Shown here: positions 7,295-19,797 of the stretch, piece by piece
How positions within the stretch are numbered: the stretch's first letter is position 1
Layout: every line of letters starts with the position of its first letter
Source of the DNA: Leptospira stimsonii
Lineage (GTDB): Bacteria > Spirochaetota > Leptospiria > Leptospirales > Leptospiraceae
Direction: 5' to 3'
Assembly (NCBI RefSeq): GCF_003545885.1
Contig: NZ_QHCT01000002.1
Coordinates: 124,001-188,000 of the forward strand
DNA length: 64,000 bases
Made by a program: the position numbers and the translations under genes
The notes under the pieces: model-generated
The model's input: only the letters and a program-made list of their open reading frames with translations
Told to the model about the DNA's origin: nothing
Database searches by the model: none

Positions 7295-9334
7295 TCAAGG
7301 GGAAAAAAGAAATTGCGGATGGGAAAGAATCGTCTCCTCCCAGATTCGATTTTTCGTTTCATCCCATTCTTCTCGAAAACGAGCGTGACTCCTTTCTCTT
7401 CTGCCAAGCCAGTCCGCTCCGAGAAGCTGTGTGGATTCTTCCACGTTCTCTGGTCTCTTTGTAAAAGCGATGGTTGTTTCCGATTTGGGTCCGCTCCCTT
7501 TTCCCTTCCCCACCCAAAAACCCGCAAAGAGCAACGAAGAGCGAACGGCGGTCGAAGCGGAATAGGTGACAAACATCGTATTTTTAGAATGATCTTGGAA
7601 AAATAGGAAGAGTCGTTTTAGAAATTCCGGTTGCCACAACTTAGAATCCGTTTTGAAAGAGAAAGGATCGTAAAAGACAAGGTCGGGAATTTTTTGACTC
7701 AAAAACGTATTTTCAAAATTTCCGATTACCAAATCCCAACCCAACGTCCCGGAAGGAGAAGTCCAATTTCCTTTTTCAAGAATCGAACGAGGTGCGGTAT
7801 GAAAGAGATGTGGAAAACAACCGATGTTTCGCATCGCGAGACGGAATGGATCCAAATCACATTCAAAACTGATCATATTCATCGGAACGGGAGAATCGAT
7901 CTCCTCGTAACAACGGATCGCCGCCATAGAATTCGTAGCCGCACCCAAACCGACATCCCAAATCACAAACGGGTTTGTAGATTCCTGTTTCACGGAGTCG
8001 GTACGACCGGAAAGTTTTTCCGAAAGTTTTGTCTGAACGACATAGAGGGACTTCGCTTCTTCGGAAGGATTGTTGACCGAATGCATGGTTTCACCGGAAC
8101 TTCTCAGGCGAACGCTCCAATACTTTCCTTCCTTATTTTCCCGAATCTCGTAATCGCCGAGAATCCGTTTTCTCTGCGCTTTCGGCGTCCTCTTTTTGTT
8201 CAGCGAAGGGTCCACGTTATCGCTTCGAGTCAGTTCCTCTTTTTTGCGAGCGTAATAGGATGCAAAACTTCCTTCGAAGATGCGAGCTCGCATTTCCGCC
8301 ATTAGGCGGTGGTAAAAATTCAGATTGTGCTGAGCGATCAGATGCCAACCCAAAATTTCGCTCGTTTTGATCAGATGATGAAGATAAGAACGGGAATAAT
8401 TTTGACAACAGGGACAATCACAATTCTCATCCAACTTTGAATCCGCAAACTTATAGATCGTTCTGTGAATCTGAAGTTTTCCCGCGCTCGTGTACGCGAC
8501 GCCGTGTTGTGCGAGCTCCGTCGGAATCGTACAATCGAACATATCCACTCCGCGATGAACCGCCTCCAAAAGATCGATAGGAGTTCCTACTCCCATCAGA
8601 TAACGCGGCAGATTTTTCGGAAGTAAAGATGCGGACAGTTCACAAAAGTCGTTTCTTTCTTCCTTTGTTTCTCCTACCGCCAAGCCGCCGATCGCAAATC
8701 CGTCAAAGGGCATTTGGGTAAGGACCTTCGCGCTTTCTTTCCGAAGATCCGAAAAGCACGCGCCTTGAACGATCCCGAATAACGATTGAGGAGAATCCCC
8801 TCTTGCGTCCAGACTCCTTTTGGCCCAACGATGTGTAATCTCCATCGCATCCTTTGCTTTCGCATAATCGGCCGTAGACGGAATGCACTGATCCAAGACC
8901 ATCATGATATCCGAGCCGATCGCTTTCTGCATGTCGATGCTCAGTTCGGGCGAAAGAAGAATCATCTTTCCATCCACGTAACTCCGAAAAAGAGCGCCTT
9001 CCTCGGTCATCTTTCGAGAATTTGGCAGACTGAAGATTTGAAATCCACCGGAATCGGTGAGAACGGGGAAATCCCAGTTCATAAACTTATGAATTCCTCC
9101 GATCTTGCGAAAGACTTCCGCGCCGGGTCTTAACAAGAGATGATACGTATTCGCCAAGAGAACTCGAGATCCCATCGCTTTGAGCGAATCTACGGTCTGC
9201 GCTCTGACAGTCGCTTGCGTTCCCACCGGCATAAAAATCGGAGTTTGAACCTGCCCGTGTAACGTAGTAAAGGTCGTCGCACGGGCGCTTGTTTGAGGAG
9301 CCTCTGCTTCGAGGACAAAATTCAGACGGGACAT
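7295..9334 (-). CDS. tgt: Fusion of tRNA-guanine transglycosylase (Tgt) with MnmD/MnmC-type tRNA methyltransferase
   Basis: 679 residues. Residues 1-365 are a full Tgt, which exchanges G34 for queuine or preQ1 in GUN anticodons: D94 (TDSGGFQ), D148 (VLDQC), GGLAVGE at 217-222, nucleophile D267 (DMFD) and zinc ligands C305, C307, C310 and H336. The loop after the nucleophile reads PTELAQHG, where the E. coli and Zymomonas types have PTRxxRxG. After a basic linker (370-390), residues 395-630 match the SAM-dependent MnmD/MnmC methyltransferase that makes mnm5(s2)U34: HSVNNPSEEA, SAM loop WDVGLGAATN at 459-468, acidic ribose ligand near E491, and DLVFYDPFS...LWQPEF at 551-571, equivalent to LDGFAP in MnmC. 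Bacterial Tgt is usually about 370-380 residues. The final 50 residues are unassigned. No FAD-dependent MnmC oxidase domain is present. Confidence 0.88.
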   Translation of the reverse strand: MSRLNFVLEAEAPQTSARATTFTTLHGQVQTPIFMPVGTQATVRAQTVDSLKAMGSRVLLANTYHLLLRPGAEVFRKIGGIHKFMNWDFPVLTDSGGFQIFSLPNSRKMTEEGALFRSYVDGKMILLSPELSIDMQKAIGSDIMMVLDQCIPSTADYAKAKDAMEITHRWAKRSLDARGDSPQSLFGIVQGACFSDLRKESAKVLTQMPFDGFAIGGLAVGETKEERNDFCELSASLLPKNLPRYLMGVGTPIDLLEAVHRGVDMFDCTIPTELAQHGVAYTSAGKLQIHRTIYKFADSKLDENCDCPCCQNYSRSYLHHLIKTSEILGWHLIAQHNLNFYHRLMAEMRARIFEGSFASYYARKKEELTRSDNVDPSLNKKRTPKAQRKRILGDYEIRENKEGKYWSVRLRSSGETMHSVNNPSEEAKSLYVVQTKLSEKLSGRTDSVKQESTNPFVIWDVGLGAATNSMAAIRCYEEIDSPVPMNMISFECDLDPFRLAMRNIGCFPHLFHTAPRSILEKGNWTSPSGTLGWDLVIGNFENTFLSQKIPDLVFYDPFSFKTDSKLWQPEFLKRLFLFFQDHSKNTMFVTYSASTAVRSSLLFAGFWVGKGKGSGPKSETTIAFTKRPENVEESTQLLGADWLGRRERSHARFREEWDETKNRIWEETILSHPQFLFSP

Positions 9335-9410
9335 TTTGACTTCATAAAATTGGAATCAGCACTCGAACGACCTTCTTGTAAAAAGAATCATCGGTCGAAA
9401 GGTCGCCGCT

Positions 9411-10067
9411 TTATTTCCTGCGAATCACTTCTTTTTTTAATTCTTCTTTCACTGCGTCTCGATTGCTTCCGACTTTGTTTTTGAGTTCCAGTGTATAATG
9501 AATTTGGAATTTAGTAACGACCGGTTTTTCTTCTGAATGTTCCATCGACCAACGAGTTACGTCGTTTTGAACGATTTTCGCAAGGTCGTTGATTCTAGGA
9601 ACCCTCGTATTAAAACGAATCGTTTCAAACGCCCCGGTGTTTCCGTTTAATACGACGATGATGATTCCGTCGTCGATGAAGTTGATCTTATTGTAACGAA
9701 CCAATTCTTCGCTGATGAGCGCGTCTCCGCCCTTGTCCACTTTTCTTTTGATGAATTTCGAACCCCGAAGTTGTCGGAGTTGATATCCGTCGCTCGAAAT
9801 ATGAACTCGAAAGTATTCCAAAGGATCTTTGGACGGTTTTAAGAATGAGGGATGATCTCCAGTGTTGAGACTGACTTCCTTCCCTTCTTCGTCGAGAACG
9901 ACTTCGTTTTCTCCCGCGGGATTCGGAACCGGTTCGGTTTTTACCGTTTCACCCTCGGGTGTTTTCGTGTTTCCTGTGGAACATGAAAGGATTCCAATTC
10001 CGCCGCAAATGATCCCGACGATCAATAGAATTTTTGTGAATCTTAACTTTGACTTCATACCTGACAT
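9411..10067 (-). CDS. Putative lipoprotein of unknown function
   Basis: About 218 residues from ATG 10067. A basic N-region, a hydrophobic stretch (ILLIVGIICGGIGIL) and lipobox ILSC give a likely spirochaetal lipoprotein. A Pro/Glu/Thr-rich linker follows, then a domain of about 140 residues with alternating strands (EYFRVHISSDGYQLRQLRG; FIDDGIIIVVLN; FNTRVPRIND) and a basic tail. I do not recognise the family. An in-frame ATG at 10118 with GGAAGAGAG in front would add 17 residues and spoil the signal peptide; ATG 10067 has GGAG 11 bases upstream. The gene lies between mgtE and tgt-mnmD on the same strand, but the sequence gives no functional link. Confidence 0.75.
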   Translation of the reverse strand: MSGMKSKLRFTKILLIVGIICGGIGILSCSTGNTKTPEGETVKTEPVPNPAGENEVVLDEEGKEVSLNTGDHPSFLKPSKDPLEYFRVHISSDGYQLRQLRGSKFIKRKVDKGGDALISEELVRYNKINFIDDGIIIVVLNGNTGAFETIRFNTRVPRINDLAKIVQNDVTRWSMEHSEEKPVVTKFQIHYTLELKNKVGSNRDAVKEELKKEVIRRK

Positions 10068-10152
10068 CGATATCCATTCTCCGAAACTAATTACTTTTCG
10101 TAAATCCTTGATTTCCATTTCTCTCTTCCGTTGTTCTTTCTAATCTGTTATA

Positions 10153-11544
<1,392 letters not shown>

Positions 11545-11692
11545 AAATTCTCCCCAAGAAATGGTTTCAGAGAACAGAATTGAAAACTTTCCAGACCGAT
11601 CAATGAATTTACAAGCAAACGCCAAAAAAGGAGTTTTTCATTTGACCCGTTCGCAAAGTGTTCCATCGTAGAAACACAGGGTGCTATTACCG

Positions 11693-12715
11693 ATGAAATC
11701 GTTTTTAACTGATTCTTTCCTTCTATTCTTCGCTCTTCTACTCGCAATCAACCCGCTTTTTGCCGACGCCTTTTATTATCCCTGGGAATACAACAAGGTT
11801 TACAACGAGAAGATCGCTCTGGAAATCGAATTGGATTCCCTAAGAACCAGATACAGAAACGAAACCGAAAATTTTAAAAAGGAAAGATTGGAGATAGAAT
11901 CCAAACTTCGATCCTTAGAAGATCTTTTGGCGAGAGAGAAAGAATTCAGATCTAAGGACAACGATCTCAGCGAAGAGAAAATCAAAGCGCTTGAAAATCA
12001 GATCGCGGTTTTAAAGGCGAAAAGTACGAATAAAGAAAAAGAGCTCATCGAAGAAAACGAAAGACAGGCGAAAAAATTTCGAGAGCTCTTGGAAAATCTA
12101 AAGGAAGAACTCGAAAAAGAAAGAGCCGCTTGTCAGAAAAAGACCGAAGCCTTACAAAAGGAATACGAGAAAAAGATCGGAGATCTTGAAGCCAGAATCC
12201 TTTCCTTAAACGATGAAATCTCGAAACTCAAAAATCTTTCCGAAAATCAAAAGAAAGAATTGGATCGACTTTCCGAACAAGCCAACGAACTGGAAACCAA
12301 ACTGACCGATGAAATTAAAAAGGGTCAAATCCGTCTCAAACGATTCCACAATCGACTCGTAATCAATATCGACGATAAAATCTCCTTTGACTCAGGTTCG
12401 GCTGATCTCAAAAAAGCGATTCTTCCGGCTTTGGATAAAATCAAAGACATTCTTGTGAATTATCCTGGAAACCTCATCATCATCGAAGGGCATACGGACA
12501 ATATTCCGATCCGAACCAAGAAGTTCGCGGACAACTGGCAGTTGTCCGGAGAAAGAGCCCTTTCCGTTCTCCATTACTTTTTAGAGAACAAAAACATAGA
12601 CGCAAGGAACATGTCTCTTGCAGGGTATGGAGAATTCCAACCGATCGTGTCGAACGATACTCCTGAAAACCGTGCTCTCAACCGAAGAGTTGATATCGTA
12701 GTTGTTCCTCGTTGA
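11693..12715 (+). CDS. OmpA/MotB-like peptidoglycan-binding protein with long coiled coil
   Basis: 340 residues from ATG 11693, which has AGGGTG 9 bases upstream (a GTG at 11681 would add four residues). Signal peptide 1-25 (LLFFALLLAINPLFADA), an uninterrupted charged coiled coil about 35-210, and a C-terminal OmpA domain about 225-340 with EGHTDNIPI, NWQLSGERALSVL, AGYGE and NRRVDIVV. Family knowledge: such domains bind diaminopimelate peptidoglycan non-covalently, so this is probably a periplasmic envelope tether. No stator helix like MotB is present. Its TGA overlaps the ATG of the CDF transporter gene (TGATG), implying translational coupling. Confidence 0.9.
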   Translation: MKSFLTDSFLLFFALLLAINPLFADAFYYPWEYNKVYNEKIALEIELDSLRTRYRNETENFKKERLEIESKLRSLEDLLAREKEFRSKDNDLSEEKIKALENQIAVLKAKSTNKEKELIEENERQAKKFRELLENLKEELEKERAACQKKTEALQKEYEKKIGDLEARILSLNDEISKLKNLSENQKKELDRLSEQANELETKLTDEIKKGQIRLKRFHNRLVINIDDKISFDSGSADLKKAILPALDKIKDILVNYPGNLIIIEGHTDNIPIRTKKFADNWQLSGERALSVLHYFLENKNIDARNMSLAGYGEFQPIVSNDTPENRALNRRVDIVVVPR

Positions 12716-13677
12716 TGGATGATTTTTTTCAACTCCATCACGTAGAAAGAAGCCAGGAGAAGGGCCTTAAACGTTCCATTCTTTTGGCGATTCTTGTTTC
12801 ACTTACGATCTTCGTCGTTGAAGTCGTAGGAGGAATTCAGAGCGGAAGTATCGCGCTTCTTGCGGATGCAGGACATATCATCACGGACGCGATCGCACTT
12901 TCCCTTTCCTTGATTGCAGTCTTGCTCGCTTCCCGCAAACCGAATCCGAAGTATTCTTTCGGTTATTATAGAATCGAGATTCTAACCTCACTCGTGAATG
13001 CAGTTCTCATTTTTGGAATATCGTTTTACATTTTTTACGAAGCCATCGAACGATTTCAGAATCAAAAGGAAATCCTGAGCTTTGAAATGTTGATCTTTAG
13101 TTCGAGCGGAATCGTTTTGAACTTGATCAGCGCCTGGATTTTATTTCGGTTTAGCAACGAGAACATCAATATCAAATCGGCTTATATTCACGTTTTAAGC
13201 GATCTCCTAGCGACCGCGGGAGTGTTGATCGGTGCGATTTTGATTTACTTCACTCGTTGGAATTGGATCGATCCCCTGATTAGCATTTTGATTTCCGTTT
13301 TGATTCTGCGTTCCGCTTGGGGAATCTTTCGAGAAAGCCTTTCGGTTCTTTTGGAATCCTCTCCCCCTACATTCGATATTCCTCATATTCTCGAACACCT
13401 TCGCAATATCGTCGGGATTCGAAGAATTTTGGATTATCATTTCTGGGCGATCACAAGAGGAGTCCACGCCTGTACACTTCGTCTTTCCGTTACGGACCTA
13501 AAATCTTCGGATGAAATCGTATTTCAAACCCAGCGGATTTTAAGATCGGAATTTGGAATCGATTTTGTGACGGTTCAGTGTGAAGAATCGGAACTAACCA
13601 AAAGAATCGGTGCATTAGAGATTCATGATTCTCACGGACCCCAGAAGGGTCATCACGGACATCATCACCATCATTGA
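12715..13677 (+). CDS. Cation diffusion facilitator (CzcD/ZitB-type zinc exporter)
   Basis: 320 residues with six membrane helices; the metal-site motifs SIALLADAGHIITDAIAL in TM2 and HVLSDLLATAG in TM5 (HxxxD pattern) mark a Zn2+-type CDF. A cytoplasmic domain about 210-300 follows, and the protein ends with a His-rich tail (HDSHGPQKGHHGHHHHH) likely to bind metal. CDF proteins export Zn2+/Co2+/Cd2+ by proton antiport. The gene starts at ATG 12715 within the previous stop codon and has no independent ribosome site, so it depends on translation of the OmpA-like gene. Metal choice is inferred. Confidence 0.93.
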   Translation: MDDFFQLHHVERSQEKGLKRSILLAILVSLTIFVVEVVGGIQSGSIALLADAGHIITDAIALSLSLIAVLLASRKPNPKYSFGYYRIEILTSLVNAVLIFGISFYIFYEAIERFQNQKEILSFEMLIFSSSGIVLNLISAWILFRFSNENINIKSAYIHVLSDLLATAGVLIGAILIYFTRWNWIDPLISILISVLILRSAWGIFRESLSVLLESSPPTFDIPHILEHLRNIVGIRRILDYHFWAITRGVHACTLRLSVTDLKSSDEIVFQTQRILRSEFGIDFVTVQCEESELTKRIGALEIHDSHGPQKGHHGHHHHH

Positions 13678-14038
13678 GCTTTTAAATTTGCGAAAGAATC
13701 TCGAAGTTTTTTCAAAATTCGAGCCGGAATTGTGAAACTTCGCAGATAGTCCTAGAACTAAAAAAAAGCCCGTTCTTTGGAAAACCAGAATCCATTGTGT
13801 GAGTTCCTACATTCAAGATACCACTGTCCTGAATTTATGAATTTCAAATCACAGTCGATCTTTTCGATTTCGTAAGAGTTCCAACATTTCTATTTTTGAA
13901 AAAGCGCTTGATTCGTTTGAGAATCAATGTCCCAGGGAAGGCTTAGTCTGAAATTTTAACTTCTAAAAACGGAATTCGAAATCTTTCTCGTCGAATCCTA
14001 ACGGCAGAAGAAGGTTTTAGAGAAAATCAAGTCGAACT
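13678..14038. other. Intergenic region between convergent CDF and acyl-CoA-dehydrogenase-like genes
   Basis: 361 bases without a gene. Two modest inverted repeats: CTCGAA...TTCGAG near 13703-13726, and a perfect 7-bp stem TTGATTC-gtttga-GAATCAA at 13908-13927. Neither is followed by a clear T-run, so terminator function is uncertain. A stretch TGTGAGTTCCTACA (13798-13811) resembles half of a short palindrome I associate with Leptospira intergenic repeats. That association is from memory and unverified. Confidence 0.4.
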
Positions 14039-15091
14039 TTAACGAAGCGCACGGATCTTTTTCAAAATATTTTTTTGATAGATCGGAGTTTTACCCGGAT
14101 GAATCGAATAAAATAGACCGATATCCGGAAACCACTTCGTAAGTTCCACACTACTGACACAATCCGTAAACCAAGAATAGATCAGATCGAGAGAAGTTTC
14201 GTAACCGTAGGGATGAACGTCTTCCATTCTAAAATTCGGGTCGTTGTCCTTTTTTTGGGAAATCTCTAATATTTTAGAATATAATAATTCTTGAATATCT
14301 AATATCTTTCCGGCGATCCTCGGATCTACGCTGTCCCTCTTTTCCCGAAGAAGGGTTTTTAGAATCAGATCGACATATCCGCAAAACAATGCAGAGGCGG
14401 AAAGCATTTCTGAAAGATGAATTTCGGGCGCGTATCCTTGGTAGTTTAGAAAAATTAGATTCTCCGATGGAAAGGAAAGATTTTCCCCTTTGAGACGACA
14501 GTGAGTCGCCTCCTTAGCGTATTCCAAGTCGAAAAGTTCCGTTTCCAATCCGGGAGTATTCAACGGAACGTAGATCACATCGTAACTTTCCGACGGTGAC
14601 TTAGCGACAACGAGAAAACCGTTACAGTTTGCACCATTCGTCAAAAAGGATTTTGATAGATTTAAATAAATTCTTTCTTCTTCGATCTTGTAAGAACTTG
14701 TGATATTCGAAATTCTTCCCTTCCATCCGCTTTCACTCACGCCCATGGAAACGATGTTCTTCCCGGTACCGACCCCTTGTAGGAGTTCTTTTACGATTGA
14801 AATCGTTCGATCACGATTGGGAAGCGGAGTTGTTTCCGTTTCATTGGCAAAACCTTCGGAAACAAATTTAAGAATTCTTCCGGCGACGTTGGTTTGCGCC
14901 ATAAGCGCGATTCCGATCCCGATTCCCCTTGGATAAGAACCGAGAGCGAATATCTTTTTGTGAAAGGTTTCAAAGGATCCGCCTAAAATCGCTTCAAAGT
15001 ATCCTTCTTCCACCAAGTAAGGAAGGGCATCTCGAAATACGCTACGATACTCTTCGGATGGAACGGAAGACAAGAATTCTTTCAGATTCAT
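14039..15091 (-). CDS. Acyl-CoA-dehydrogenase-like protein, divergent
   Basis: 350 residues. The centre resembles the middle domain of acyl-CoA dehydrogenases: GIGIALMAQTNVAGRIL, then VSESGWKG where the family has T-E-P-xx-G-S, and YLNLSKSFLTNGANCNGFLVVAK (family: LNGxKxFITNGxxAD). Helical segments follow to about 330. The protein is shorter than the usual 380-400 residues, and I cannot find the GGxG/E region with the catalytic base, so activity is doubtful. It lies 6 bp downstream of uvrA and is surely co-transcribed with it, although no role in DNA repair is evident. Annotate as ACAD-fold protein of unknown function. Confidence 0.65.
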   Translation of the reverse strand: MNLKEFLSSVPSEEYRSVFRDALPYLVEEGYFEAILGGSFETFHKKIFALGSYPRGIGIGIALMAQTNVAGRILKFVSEGFANETETTPLPNRDRTISIVKELLQGVGTGKNIVSMGVSESGWKGRISNITSSYKIEEERIYLNLSKSFLTNGANCNGFLVVAKSPSESYDVIYVPLNTPGLETELFDLEYAKEATHCRLKGENLSFPSENLIFLNYQGYAPEIHLSEMLSASALFCGYVDLILKTLLREKRDSVDPRIAGKILDIQELLYSKILEISQKKDNDPNFRMEDVHPYGYETSLDLIYSWFTDCVSSVELTKWFPDIGLFYSIHPGKTPIYQKNILKKIRALR

Positions 15092-15097
15092 AAGACC

Positions 15098-17935
<2,838 letters not shown>

Positions 17936-18045
17936 TGAATTACCCTCTCACTTTTTAGAATTTATAGCTTCCGAAAATCTGAAAACTCCTTTCCTAAAAC
18001 AAATTCTTCTTTTTCAAGAAGAAACCGGTCCTGATACTGGCTTTC

Positions 18046-19797
18046 ATGTTTCGAAATTTTCTCAAATTCGTCTTTTTACCGATTCGTCTGATTTCCCAAC
18101 TCGTTCGTTGGCTCCGATTTCGATTCTTTCGAGGCAATCACTACTTTTTGGAGATCCCTTCCGAATTCTCGAGTTATCGTAAATCTTTCTTTATGAGACT
18201 TCTTTCTTCCAAGGATGAGGATCTTTTTTTCACCGAATTCTTATTGGAATTAAAACTCCTCTCACAAATCCCCGGTTTGAAAAAGATTTCCATCCTGATA
18301 CAACAACCCGAATACGGCTTTGGAGAAACGCTGAGCATCGGAGAAAGACTTCAAATTTTGAAAGAATCCGGAATCGAACTCGAAGGTTTCGCATTAACCG
18401 GAGGACTCAAATCTCTCTTTATATTAGGAATTTGTAATGAACGATTCTGTTCGGAGGCGTCCGAATTTTTTCCGGTTCTTCCATCTGCCGAATCCTTCTT
18501 TTTCGGGAACGCAGGAAAAAAATGGGGAGTCAAGGTGGAAACCTTTCAAAGTGGTCCTTATAAATCCTTCGGAGAATCCTTTCAAAGGGACAAGTTTTCT
18601 CCCAAGGCAAAGGAGAATCTAAACGTTCTTCTCAAACAGATGACGGCGGATCTGGAGAATCTATTTCAACGTTATACGAAATTCTCCTTAAACACGTTCG
18701 CCGAACCGTTTTTGTCCCCAAAGGTTTTGAAGGACAGAAAGTTCGTTACCGGATTCTTAAACGAAGAGGACTTTCGGGAGAATTTTCTCTACGAGGCTTA
18801 TACAAACGAAGTTGAAAAACAAAAACCCATCACCAAGGAACTGACTCTTTCTTCCTTATATCGATTTGCAAAATTAAGAAATTTTAAAGTATTTTCTCGC
18901 CGAGAACCGATCGTGGCGGTTCTTCCATTAAAAGGAAATATCCACCATGATACTTTGGGAAAAGGGGAAGGAAAGACGGAGGGAATTTCGTATCATTCCG
19001 TCAAAAACGCCCTCAAAGAACTCAGAGAGGAAAACGCCGTGAAGGCTGTGATCCTGGAAGTGGATTCTCCCGGCGGTTCCGCCTTTGTTTCGGAATTGCT
19101 CTATCAGGAAATTCTAAAGTTATCCAAGAAAAAAATAGTTTACGCTTATGTTCAGAACGTATCCGCGAGCGGAGGTTATTACCTTTCCTGCGCGGCTTCA
19201 AAAATCTATTCTTCTCCGTATAGCATCGTGGGAAGTATCGGAAGTATTTCTCTTCGAATGGATCTCAAAAACCTGTATTCTAAGTTAGGCGTAACAAAGG
19301 ATCGAGTCGGATTCTATAAATACAGAGATTTACTTTCGGAATACGGACCGATCCACTCGGATTCAAAAAAACTCATGGAACAGGAAATCCGTGAATCGGA
19401 AGGACTATTCTACAAACGGGTGGCCGAGGCGCGTAAGATCCACGTTTCAACGCTCGATCAGAGATTCGGACAGGGAAGAGTTTTTACCGCGAGTCAATTC
19501 TTAAAGGATAAGATGATCGATTCCATCACGGACTTTTTAGGAATCGTAGACGATATCAAACAAGAGCTGAAAACGGAGCGTGTGCAACTCCAATACCTCC
19601 CGACCTTGTTCACGTTCCAAAGTTTTATAAAATCTTTGAGACCGAGTTTTTTAAACGTGATGAGCTTTGGTAAGAATGGAATTCTTTCGTCTTGGATGGA
19701 TGGAAATCTTACGAACGTGGAAGATTCTTTAAAGAAGAAATTTCTTTTTTCGGAAGGTGAAATTCTCTTTCGATCTTCTTTTTGGAATCAAGGGTAA
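18046..19797 (+). CDS. sppA: SppA-type signal peptide peptidase (S49 family, 67K-like)
   Basis: 583 residues with the tandem S49 layout of E. coli SppA. In the first half is the general base K173 in QSGPYKSFGESFQRDKFS. In the second half are VDSPGGSAFVSELLY and the nucleophile S375 in VSASGGYYLSCAASKIY, followed by the oxyanion region SIVGSIGSISL. SppA degrades cleaved signal peptides in the inner membrane. The N-terminus (about 1-30) is basic-hydrophobic rather than a clean transmembrane helix, so membrane attachment may be peripheral. It is divergent from uvrA and followed 1 bp later by the convergent sua5 stop. Confidence 0.9.
   Translation: MFRNFLKFVFLPIRLISQLVRWLRFRFFRGNHYFLEIPSEFSSYRKSFFMRLLSSKDEDLFFTEFLLELKLLSQIPGLKKISILIQQPEYGFGETLSIGERLQILKESGIELEGFALTGGLKSLFILGICNERFCSEASEFFPVLPSAESFFFGNAGKKWGVKVETFQSGPYKSFGESFQRDKFSPKAKENLNVLLKQMTADLENLFQRYTKFSLNTFAEPFLSPKVLKDRKFVTGFLNEEDFRENFLYEAYTNEVEKQKPITKELTLSSLYRFAKLRNFKVFSRREPIVAVLPLKGNIHHDTLGKGEGKTEGISYHSVKNALKELREENAVKAVILEVDSPGGSAFVSELLYQEILKLSKKKIVYAYVQNVSASGGYYLSCAASKIYSSPYSIVGSIGSISLRMDLKNLYSKLGVTKDRVGFYKYRDLLSEYGPIHSDSKKLMEQEIRESEGLFYKRVAEARKIHVSTLDQRFGQGRVFTASQFLKDKMIDSITDFLGIVDDIKQELKTERVQLQYLPTLFTFQSFIKSLRPSFLNVMSFGKNGILSSWMDGNLTNVEDSLKKKFLFSEGEILFRSSFWNQG

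Noticed and set aside
7631..8305. 224-codon open frame on the plus strand
   Set aside because: It is antisense to the Tgt-MnmD fusion, which has clear domains; the plus-strand translation is Arg-rich with no recognisable motif.
13796..13813. Possible member of a Leptospira interspersed repeat (TGTGAGTTCCTACA)
   Set aside because: Only one half-like copy in this window; the link to known repeats is from memory and cannot be checked here.
17936..18045. Search for an SOS box between uvrA and sppA
   Set aside because: No TTTG-N5-CAAA found; the short TTCTTC...GAAGAA repeat has the wrong sequence.
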